Assembly (NCBI GenBank): GCA_014526335.1
Contig: JACTAT010000293.1
Location: 541,589 to 605,588 of the forward strand
DNA length: 64,000 nt
DNA from: Chrysaora quinquecirrha
Lineage: Eukaryota; Cnidaria; Scyphozoa; Semaeostomeae; Pelagiidae
Reading direction: 5' to 3'
Under the pieces are notes generated by a model. The model saw only the letters and a list, made by a program, of their open reading frames with translations, was not told the DNA's origin and did no database searches. Positions 55,701 through 64,000 of the stretch are shown here, in pieces. The translations under genes and the position numbers were made by a program. Within the stretch, counting starts at the first letter, position 1. The number at the start of each line of letters is the position of its first letter.

Positions 55701-56880
55701 ATCATTTCAGATGCCACTTCGACCAATCAAAATCAACTCCAACAGAACAATAGAAATCAACGATCTAGTCGCTGGCTTTGGTTCTGGTCTGGCGATTATA
55801 CCAATCATTGTCATCGTCCAAACGATTGCAATCACGAAATCACTGGCAAGAAAAAACCAATACAAAGTTGACCCGTCGCAGGAAATCATTGCTTCCGGTT
55901 TGGCTAACGTATTTGTATCATTCTTTTCTGGTTTTTCCGTCACAGCGAGTTTTGGAAGATCAGCAGTTAACAGTCTAAGTGGCGCTAAAACCTGTTTTTC
56001 CGGTAAAGCCTGTTTTATTCTATTTGTTACTTGTTAAGGTCCTAGAGACCTGACTTTGTTGGTTCAAGAGCATTCACAAGCATCCTCATGTCATACCATA
56101 TTCATTAGCATCTGAATACTGTATGAAACAGCATCTTCTCTTGCTGTTGTTGAAAACATCGCCATGTTTTACTACACTTTTTATACTCTTTTAATTTCTT
56201 TTTATACAGGAGTGGTTGCATCTATCATAGTTGTCATAGCTATTGAATTTCTTGGTCCGCTTTTTCGCTTTCTGCCCTACACAGCATTAGCAGCAATGTC
56301 CATAGGTGCAGCTGTCAATCTATTCGACAGTAAACTGGCAAGGAAATTATGGCATGTCAATAAACCAGACCTAATGGTCTGGTTTGTGACGTTCTGGGGC
56401 TGTCTATATGAATTCGAGGTTGGCATTCTTGCTGGTGTAGTCCTATCTGCTGCGATAGTGCTTTACAGAGAGTTCAATCCGAGGCTGGATAAAGATGTCG
56501 ATAGCGAAACGAAAACGCTGACTGTTGCATTGAAAGGAGGCGTTTGGTTTCCTGGAATCGAGGCTGTGGCAAATAAGATAGCTGACGTGATAGAGAAAGA
56601 TGGGAGTGACATAAAAGTTGTTGTTGTTGACTGTAAGAGCATGCTTGAAATTGACTATACTGTGGTTCATGGCTTGAATGAGATAATTGCAGACTGCATG
56701 CTAGCGGATATAGAAGTCCGTTTCATCAACGTGACCGGCGAAAAGATCCGGAGAAATTTGGAAGACGCCGGGCTCTTAAAAAGCGGCCCGGTTACTTTTG
56801 AAAATGAAAATGGAGATATCCAACTGGAGAAAGTTAGAAGAGACTTTTCAAACGAAGAATACAATAAAGCCTTGTATTAA
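52752..56880 (+). CDS. SLC26A11-like anion (sulfate) transporter with STAS domain, copy 1
   Basis: Coding exons 52752-53576, 55711-56002 and 56210-56880 join in phases 0 and 1 to give 595 residues (human SLC26A11 is about 606). The ATG follows an AG acceptor at 52719. The transmembrane part includes LRWLPLYRFSKLRSDIIAGI, AGLDPQIGLYTSFPAMFVY and GNTVITALL, characteristic of SLC26/SulP exchangers. Exon 2 has ASFGRSAVNSLSGA. The last exon contains the end of the membrane domain and the cytoplasmic STAS domain (GGVWFPGIEAVANK, VVVDCKSMLEIDYTVVHGL). The family moves sulfate, chloride, bicarbonate or oxalate; substrate here is not predictable. Intron 1 is filled by a 28-bp satellite. A second gene with a near-identical STAS exon lies tail-to-tail at 61868. 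Confidence 0.94.
53640..55140. repeat. 28-bp satellite in SLC26 intron 1
   Basis: Units of 28 bp, for example TCATTGGCATCTTCATTTCA plus TAGCATAT, number over fifty. The central part alternates CATAGCATAT, CGTACGGTAT and CGTACCATAT variants in a higher-order pattern. Frames of up to 196 residues appear because three units make 84 bp. A few more units follow the inserted MITE at 55541-55680. Confidence 0.95.
55153..55540. mobile_element. TA-flanked MITE inside the 28-bp satellite
   Basis: Left CACGTTTTTTTTTTATAAGA and right TTCTTAAAAAAAAATTACGTG, flanked by TA, with AGTTCTAAAAGTTTCTTAA repeated inside. Satellite units stand on both sides, so the insertion split the array. Confidence 0.85.
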
Positions 56881-56997
56881 AAAGATTTTTAACCTTTTGC
56901 TAAAGAAATTCTATCAAACTTAAAAAACGCGGAATATGTATTTTTATTAGAAACTCTATATCTGCGACATAGTAATTTTTTCCGAATGAATTTTATT

Positions 56998-57123
56998 GCT
57001 GGCGAATGTCGAAGTCCGTTTCACCAATGTGACCGGCAAAAAGAAAATCAAAATGGAGATATCAAACTGGAAAATGTGAATAAAGACGTTCCGAAAGAAG
57101 AAGACATTAAAGCCTTGCTTTAA
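56998..57123 (+). pseudogene. Broken duplicate of the SLC26 STAS-exon tail
   Basis: From CTGGCGAATGTCGAAGTCCG the segment follows the 3' part of the SLC26 last exon (GAAGTCCGTTTCA, GTGACCGGC, AATGGAGATATC, ATTAAAGCCTTG). About 70 bases are missing in the middle, which breaks the frame. No splice acceptor precedes it. It is a decayed partial copy, about 120 bp downstream of the intact stop codon. Confidence 0.8.
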
Positions 57124-57579
57124 AAATATATATGGGTTTTTTAATTTGCGAAAATAATTTTATATTTGTGTCAAAAAGCAGTGCACTTAATTTTCTTTTT
57201 TCACAAACAGTTGCTGCGTAGATCTATTTAAGATTATTTGGTAGAGTAATAGAAATATCATATAGTCAATTAATCTGAATATAAATAACCAAATCATTTT
57301 TTACCAAATGTTGCTCATACTATTTTTATCTATTGCAGATTTCAATTCTATGAACAAAATAGAATTTTAAATAATATAATTATCAAACATTTTCTTTGTT
57401 TTGCATTCCGTTCTTTTGTATTGTTTTTTGAAGTTTTCAAAACATTTCTTAGCGGCTTCTGTTTGTTAAGCAATGTTTCATGATGCGAACAAACGACCAA
57501 ACATTGTTGATAAAGCAAAATTGCAAATGTATGACAAACAATGTTTGTTCAATTAATCACGGCCTTAACATTTGAAGCA
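57124..57579. other. Intergenic, AAACATTGTTTG-family remnants
   Basis: AT-rich; at 57470-57560 the words CAAACATTG and CAATGTTTG recur as at 59400-59640 and 63085-63870. No gene. Confidence 0.45.
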
Positions 57580-58260
57580 TTTCGCTTACGTTTCGCACTC
57601 CAAACTCTTGCAGACTTGTTCACAGAAGAAACTGCTAAAATTTGACAGTCTGTGCTTGAAATTGTAAACTTTGACAGTTTGTTTTCATTTTCCACTTAAA
57701 CAGTTTGGCGCAGTTTGTTTACGTTTGAATATACTAAATGTAGGAAGATTCCGTTTTAAACTTAAAATTTTTGCCCGTTTGTCTCGACTTTCAACAATTC
57801 GTCTTTCTAACTTAAATTTTCGCTAAAGCGTTTGCTAGTTTGTTTTCATTTGAAACTGCCCACAATTGACAGTTAGCGTTTTCAAATTTTAAAACATTTA
57901 AAAGTCTGTTCACATTTCACATCTAAAAACGTTTGCTGGTTTGTTTTCATTCGACACTGCTGACAATTGACAGTTTTCGTTTTCAAATTTCAAAACATTT
58001 GAAAGTTTGTTTACATTTCACATCTAAAAACGTTTGCTGGTTTGTTTTCATTTGTCAATGCTGACATTTGACAGTTTGCGTTTTCAAACTTAAAAACATT
58101 TGAAAGTTTGTTTACATTTCACATCTAAAAACGTTTGCTAGTTTGTTTTTAATTGGAAACTTCTGACATTTTGACAGTTTGTGCGTTTTCAAACTTGAAA
58201 ACATTTGAAAGTTCGTTTAAATTTCAAACTTAAACATTTTCTATTTTGCTTCCATTTGGA
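57580..58260. repeat. 101-bp tandem repeat between the SLC26 genes
   Basis: GTTTGCTGGTTTGTTTTCAT (or CTAG variant) starts at 57830, 57931, 58032 and 58133, an exact 101-bp spacing. Less regular units extend left to about 57580. Each unit has TGACA..TTGACAGTTT and AAAACATTTGAAAGTTTG. Confidence 0.9.
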
Positions 58261-58576
58261 GCTGCAGACAATGGATATGGGCAAGTGGAATAACTTTTGA
58301 GAAACTTTGAATAAAATGAGGAATATAGACAAGAAAAACACAAATACCATAACTCACTCCCTTCATATCACATATACCAACTTTGACAGAAATTTCTACA
58401 ATCACACAACAGAAATTACAAACTATTAAATTTCTTTGTTTAATTGGCAAGATTCTAATTGACAAAGGTGGAGTTCAGTGAAATGATGACTGGGTTTAAA
58501 CCTGCGGCTCTTGAACCTAAATGTTGACTGCGCAGGCCATATGGTTCTCAAACTATGCATCAGACAAAACTAGGAG

Positions 58577-58902
58577 CAGGGACGCCGGAGCGATGGTAGG
58601 GCAAGGGGGGCGACCAGGAACGTAAGGGCAATTGAGATAAAAAATTAGGGGGTTTGGTGGTACATTTAGATCGGCTTAAAATGCAACAAAAGTTATTCAA
58701 CGAGAATTAATCATGTTTTTATACGACAATTTTTGGCTATGTCTCCACACGCGCGCATTTCGAATGGCATAATTATGGCGAAACATCGTATTTAACGTTG
58801 TCAAAGTCAATTATCGTTTTACATTGAAAAGGCACTTTGCCCCCCTTAAGAAAGGACATGAGGCGCACTTGCCCCCCCGCACCCCTCTCTCCGGCGTCCC
58901 TG
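58577..58902. mobile_element. hAT-like MITE with CAGGGACGCCGGAG ends, copy 1
   Basis: Inverted ends CAGGGACGCCGGAG and CTCCGGCGTCCCTG. The flanks ACTAGGAG and ACAAGGAG differ by one base, consistent with an 8-bp target duplication. The body contains AACGTAAGGGCAATTGA and a CCCCC-rich right part. Copy 2 is at 60928-61280. Confidence 0.85.
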
Positions 58903-60049
58903 ACAAGGAGGCTGTTGGTTCAAACAGATTCACAAAAAACTGTAATAGTATATACAGTTGAACCGGACACCCGTTTGACCATGTTTGTCCGCTAGTGAGA
59001 AGTGTCCGGAATAAGATTCTTTTTACACAGAAATAATTCTTGGGAGCAAAATATTAGGATGGATCAAAGATGTTCTTGCACTGAGGTAAGGAGGCTCAAC
59101 TTTACAATCTTTCACACTAATTATTGCATAACCAAATGTGTCATATCAAAACAATCTAAGTTATTGAGATTTTCACTTCACTCAATTTATAAATAACTAA
59201 CTTTAATACAACCAAAATATTACGCTAATTATTATTACTCTTTCTTTCACGCTTAAAACCAAACTTTAAGAATTCTTAATAAATAATGCGACCATGTCTG
59301 AGTGGCAAATCACTCTCATGCCATCAGCTGTAAGGTTTCTGAAAACTGAAGAGGTCATTTTGGATTTCCCATTTAGTTTATAAGCCCCAAATTCTGCTTG
59401 TCAAGCAATGTTTCGATGTGTCAAACGATGCATTTAGAAAGCAACTCTCCAGCATTTGACAAACAATGTTTGATTGTTCATGGTTTTCAACTTTTGCGTT
59501 AGTTATTAGAAAATTTTTACAGTTTTAGAATTCCCAATCAGTATATAATCCCCAAATTCTGCTTTTCAGGCATATTTCGTGGCATTGCAAAGTGGCTAAA
59601 CGTTTCTCAAATGTTTGACAAACAATGTTTGATCGTTTTGCTGGGGCCTAAGTTTTGCGTGCAGTTTATTGGAAAAAGCTGATTTTCGGGAATGATGGAG
59701 TAGGCTTTCTTGCAAAGGACTCGATAAAAACTGTTAAAAAGCGTGTTCCGAGACGCATTCTTCAGGTGAACGACGAGTTCTTTTTGCGGTGGAATCTCTT
59801 AATTAAGAGCACCAATGCCATGGGAAGCCTATGAGTGTTAGGCCCTAGCCAAACGATTAAACATTCTTGACCAAACATTTGAGATTTGCTTTATAAGCAT
59901 GTTTCACCGTTTGGCAACATCACAAATCATTGCTCGACAGGTGAAGGTGAAAGGTGAAACGTTGTTTCAGCGCTACCATGGCTGGGCTCGAACCTTGACC
60001 ACACTGAGCTATTGACACCACGAGCCAGCTGGATTACACCATACTGGCA
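58903..60049. other. Intergenic, fragments of the AAACATTGTTTG family
   Basis: At 59395-59650 and 59848-59940 are ends reading GATCGTTTTGCTGGGGCCTA and TAGGCCCTAGCCAAACGATT with AAACATTG words. These are partial copies of the element completed at 63085-63870. No gene is supported; 59950-60040 has a tRNA-like GGGCTCGAACC word only. Confidence 0.45.
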
Positions 60050-60362
60050 ATTTTGGCTTAGGCATAAAAGCAAGATGTAGATTCTGAAAGCAGAAGTTCT
60101 TAGAAAGGAAATGCAAAGAATTTCATTGATAACTGTCAGGCAAGATACAATATCTCATGTAGCATCATTTTTTGGTTTTTTCACATGTTTCTCATATAGT
60201 TTTCGGCCTATTTTGGTGTGAAATTTTGAAGAAACTGTGACGTCACTTAAAATTTCTTTGTTTGAACAGACAATCAAATTGTGAATAGACAAGGCCGATA
60301 CCAGGGTCGAATATGGCCAGCGGAGTTTCACGTAGAGGCCTATTCCCCCTGGGGACGAGGTT
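60050..60362. mobile_element. MITE with CCTGGGGACGAGG terminus, copy 2
   Basis: Matches 35990-36362 in order and keeps the right terminus CCCCTGGGGACGAGGT, while the left terminus is lost. Shared words include GCAAAGAATTTCATTG, AACTGTGACGTCACTTAAAA and GATACCAGGGTCGAATATGG. Confidence 0.75.
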
Positions 60363-60927
60363 GAGTTTGGCCAGGACCAGAGCCAGGACCCGAGCCAGGG
60401 CTAGGGCAAGGTTTCCGCTGTACAAAGGTGTCCATTGATGAGGATTCGTCTTTAGTAGGCCTCCACGCTGTTCAACGAATGAACTTCGACTGAAATGTCG
60501 GATAATTTAGCTGGGGCTTCGAATGGCGACCTGTGATTTGCCGCTCGACTTCGTCTACCATAAAAACATAAGAACCTAAAAACCACATCACTCAAACTTT
60601 TCAAGAATGAAGACCTGAAACGTAAAAGAATTACATGCTACACCCGAAAAAATTAATGACTGCGTTGAAATTTACTGAAAGTTGAATATTTACACGGGGG
60701 TGAATGTTGTAAGCTGTTAGTTAGGTAATGAAAACCATGTTTAGCTAGGCGTGAAAGCTTAAATAACAACGAAAAATGAAAAAATGACTACCTACCATGC
60801 TGTAAGAATTTCAATTAGAAAAAGCTACCGCAAGTACTGGAATAAGCTCTACGGAGGCGTATTTCCAAAAACGCGATTATGGGCTTGGGTCAGTACAAAC
60901 GACAAAGGGGTCTGGCAGGGTTAAAGG

Positions 60928-61280
60928 CAGGGACGCCGGAGCGATGGAAGGGCAAGGGGGCCACCAGGAACGTAAGGGCAATTGAATAAAAAATTAGGGG
61001 TTTGGTGGTACTCCCCCAGGAAATTCTTTTGTGTCCACGCCCTTCACATTGGCTTAAAATGCACTAAAAGTTTTTCAACGAGTATTAATCATGTTTTTAT
61101 GCGACAATTTTCGGCTATGTCTCCACATGTACGCATTTCGAATGAAATAATAATAGCGAAACATCGTATTTAACGTTGCCAAAGTCAATTATCGCTTTAC
61201 ATTGAAAGGGCACTTTTACCCCCCTTGCCCCCCTTAAGAAAGGGCAGGAGGGGCACTTGCCCCCCTCTCCGGCGTTCCTG
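60928..61280. mobile_element. hAT-like MITE with CAGGGACGCCGGAG ends, copy 2
   Basis: Same ends and body as 58577-58902 (CAGGGACGCCGGAGCGATGG and CTCCGGCGTTCCTG). Flanks GTTAAAGG and GTTAAGAG are similar but not identical. The copies are about 2.35 kb apart in the same orientation. Confidence 0.85.
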
Positions 61281-61867
61281 GTTAAGAGTCCGGGGTCTGG
61301 ACTCTGAAGAGGCCCAATAATGCGCCTCCCAAAAAAATCCCAAAGGCCTCGCACGATTACATTATCCCGGGGGTCCGCAATGCCTCTCGACGGCCCTGGT
61401 TTGAGCTGATTAGTGGGAGACGGGGGTTATTGAAGAGTTCAGTAGTTCTCAATAACTTTTAGGTTTATGGACAAAACAAACAGAGTTAAGTCATAAATTT
61501 TCTTGGTTTTTTAAAGGAATAATCGGCTAATGTTTGGTGTCCAGCTATCGTATCAACTGAATGGCAGCAAAAAACAACGCCGAATTAGCATCTCTGCCCG
61601 GGTTTTAAAGAGTTAAAAGATGTATTTTAGGGGTAAAATCAAGCTCATACGAACGTCGAATAGATTCCAATAGGGAAGGGGGAGGGAGGGAGGGGCCTTA
61701 TTCGCAAAAATGAATTCATAGGGGGTTAATTCAAGTGGCGCGCCAATTTACAAGGTAGCTACGGGCTTATTCGAGGACTTTCGGTGAAGTAAGAAACGCG
61801 GAACATGTTTTGAAACTTTTTGTAGACAATTCCTGCAGACAATTTTTAGTTTCTGTAGACAATGTGT
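61281..61867. other. 3' flank of the minus-strand SLC26 gene
   Basis: No exon seen. G-rich patches (GGGGGAGGGAGGGAGGGG at about 61678) and CCGGGG words occur. Presumably contains the 3' untranslated region of the SLC26 copy 2. Confidence 0.4.
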
Positions 61868-64000
61868 TCACATGGCACTCTCGATTGATTCAGGGTTGGC
61901 TTTACCGTTCTGCACATGCACATTAGGGACGTCGTCTTCTTCAATGGGGATAACCTCGCCATTTTCCAATAGTTGTCCGGCCTCATCCTCCAAAGGAACC
62001 AGACCGCTTTTCAAGAACCCGGCGTCGTCCAAGTGTCTTCGGATTTTCTTGTCCTCCACATTAATAAACCGGACTTCAATATTCGCCAGCAAGCAATCAG
62101 CAATTATTTCGTTTAAGCCATGCACCACAGTATAGTCAATTTCAAGCATGTTTTTACAGTCGACAACAACAACTTTTATGGCACTCCCATCTTTTTCTAT
62201 AGCCTCTGTTATCTTATCAGCCACAGCCTCAATTCCAGGAAACCAAACGCCACCTTTCAATGTGACAGTCAAGGTTTTCGTTTCTCTGTCGACATCTTTA
62301 TCCAGCCTCGGGTTGAACTCTCTGTAGAATATTATGGCAACCGATAGGATCACACCAATGAGAATGCCAATCTCGATTTCATACAAACAGCCGCAAAAGG
62401 TACAGACCCATATTGCGAAGTCGGCTTTGTTTGTGCGCCATAGTTTTCTTGCCAACTTGTAGTCGATTAGGTTGACGACCGCTGCGATGACGATAGCTGC
62501 GAGGGAGGACATTGGCACGTATCGAAACAACGGGCTGATGAACTGGATTGCCAAGACAACAACAAATGACGTCACAACACCTGGAAGAAAAATTGCCAGT
62601 TTAAGGTCCTGATGAGACGATCTAACATTGTTCGAAAGTCATGAAATTATGAAATTTGCCTGCCAAGTAAAATGTTTAACCGTTCGGTCATGTTACAAAG
62701 CATTCCTCGTCAAACATTTTTGGCTTTTGTCAAGCAAAAAATGTTTTAAACTGTTTGAAAATATTGCGCAACTACTTTTTGATTAAGTCTGCTTGTCAAG
62801 CAATGTTTTGTAACATGACCAAACTTTCAAACGTTGCTTGAAAAGCAGATTTCAAATGTTTGACCAACAATGTTTTAATGTTAGGGTTAGGGTTATGGTT
62901 ATGGTTATGGTTATGGTTAGGTTTAGGGTTTGGGTTGGGGTTGGGGTTAGGTCATGTTACAAAATTTTAATGTTTTGCCAGGGCATAACTGCAGGGAAAT
63001 GGAGTCCGTCAACTTCAAAATTGTCGCATTTGCTACTATCACTAAACATCTCTTGACATTAATAGTAGAGCGTTTGAGAAGGCTTTAGGCCTTAACCAAA
63101 CGATCAAACATTGTTGGTCAAACATTTTAGATTTCCTTCACAAGCAATGTTTAACCGTTTGCCCAATTGCTCGACAAGCAAACATGCCGCAGCTATACGG
63201 TAAGCTAACTTTGGTGCATTATGTTTATTAAAAACATCGCAAGCAAAAAATACTTGACAAGCAATATTCTGCGACATGATCAAACGATAAAACATTTTAG
63301 ATTTGTTTTACAAGCAATGTTTAACCGTTTGCCCAGTTGCTTGACCAGCAAACATACAAACGACCATAAACGGTAAGCTAATTTTGGGGCGTTACGTTTA
63401 TTAAAAACATTACAAGCAAAAATGCTTGACAAGCAATGTTTTGAAACATGACCAAACGATCAAACATTTTAGATTTGCTTTACAAGCAATGTTTAACCGT
63501 TTGGCCAATTGCTTGACAAGCAGACATGCCGCAGCTATACGGTAAGCTAACTTCGGTGCGTTTCGTTTATTAAAAACATCGCAAGCAAAAAATGCATGAC
63601 AAGCAATGCTTTGAAACATGACCAAACGATCAAACATTTTAGATTTGCTTTACAAGCAATGTTTAACCGTTTGCCCAGTTGCTTGACAAGCAAACATACA
63701 AACGAACATATACGGTAAGCAAAATTTGTTGTGTTTATTAAAAACATTACAAGCAAAAAATGCTTGACAAGCAATGTTTTGCAACATGGCCAAACAGTCA
63801 AACATTCTCACTGACAAGCAAATATCAAATGTTCGACAAACAATGTTTGATCGTTTAACCTAGGCCTCAAGGCATACCCAACAGAGCAGTGCGCATATCT
63901 AGCTTCGTTAGAGTGAGATGATTAAATTATACAAATTATCCTAACAAAGTATGCAAATTTTTATGGAGTTTCACCTGTGATGGGAGTCTTGGAGCCACTC
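61868..64000 (-). CDS. SLC26A11-like anion transporter, copy 2 (partial, 3' exons)
   Basis: Last exon is 62580-61868 on the minus strand, and the preceding exon's 3' end is visible at 64000-63975 (SGSKTPITG before a GTGAAA donor). Phase 1 at this junction equals that of copy 1. The last exon encodes the end of the membrane domain and the STAS domain (GGVWFPGIEAVADK, VVVDCKNMLEIDYTVVHGL), closely matching copy 1 at protein level. The C-terminal tails differ: copy 2 continues with an acidic EEDDVPNVHVQNGK segment and ends ESAM. The start and most membrane helices lie beyond the window. The two copies are tail-to-tail, from an inverted local duplication. Confidence 0.92.
62881..62959 (+). repeat. 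Interstitial telomere-like TTAGGG/TTATGG repeat
   Basis: Reads TTAGGGTTAGGGTTATGG, then several TTATGG units, TTAGG, TTTAGGG and TTGGGG variants over about 75 bp. It is enclosed by GTCATGTTACAAA words on both sides, inside the intron of SLC26 copy 2. Confidence 0.85.
63085..63870. mobile_element. TIR element carrying an internal tandem array of about 170 bp
   Basis: Left TTAGGCCTTAACCAAACGAT then CAAACATTGTTGG faces right CAAACAATGTTTGATCGTTT then AACCTAGGCCTCAA, an inverted repeat of about 40 bp. Inside, CCAAACGATCAAACATTTTA-type starts recur at spacings of about 184, 172, 170 and 168 bp. Each unit has AAGCAATGTTTAACCGTTTG and TATTAAAAACAT. No transposase. Located in the SLC26 copy 2 intron. 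Confidence 0.85.

Overview
The window is eukaryotic, metazoan DNA, most likely from a cnidarian and probably an anthozoan such as a coral or anemone. The evidence is canonical GT/AG-spliced genes of animal families, a Shaker-type potassium channel, a short signal-peptide astacin, AT-rich introns, and very dense small inverted-repeat transposons, LINE and Penelope debris and microsatellites. The species call is inference; the gene families are read from spliced translations.

Layout. At 2.3-4.4 kb (+) lies an unrecognised Cys-rich secreted protein with a C-terminal hydrophobic tail. At 5.2-8.7 kb (-) are the first three coding exons of an astacin metalloprotease whose catalytic exons are not found here. 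A minisatellite built on ACCACAGTAGTG-type words, including eleven apparently identical 86-bp units, fills introns of both genes. At 11.8-19.7 kb is a tandem array of about five 1.53-kb units, each carrying a long AT-rich hairpin. It ends about 235 bp before the start codon of FARSB (19.96-35.71 kb, +), the beta subunit of cytosolic phenylalanine-tRNA ligase. I resolve 18 exons with consistent phases, but one conserved segment of about 40 residues has no exon. Its introns hold a CTAA microsatellite, inverted SINE copies, foldback elements, a LINE 3' end, a hAT-like element with intact target duplication, and a Penelope-like 3' end inside a GGTATA-type satellite.

From 35.7 to 39.2 kb there are mainly inverted-repeat elements. 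A two-exon Shaker-type Kv channel (39.20-42.20 kb, +) is convergent with SLC25A11, the mitochondrial 2-oxoglutarate/malate carrier (42.98-51.54 kb, -, 11 coding exons). SLC25A11 is divergent from an SLC26A11-like anion transporter (52.75-56.88 kb, +, 3 coding exons). A second SLC26A11-like gene enters from the right edge on the minus strand (61.87 kb to beyond 64 kb), tail-to-tail with the first. A broken duplicate of the STAS-exon tail sits at 57.0 kb, so this is a small SLC26 cluster.

The genes do not form one pathway. FARSB and SLC25A11 are housekeeping; the Kv channel and SLC26 transporters are membrane proteins; the astacin and Cys-rich protein are secreted. The unusual content is mostly repeat biology: satellites growing inside TIR elements, hairpin-bearing arrays next to a promoter, and repeated hammerhead-ribozyme-like cores in retroelement debris.
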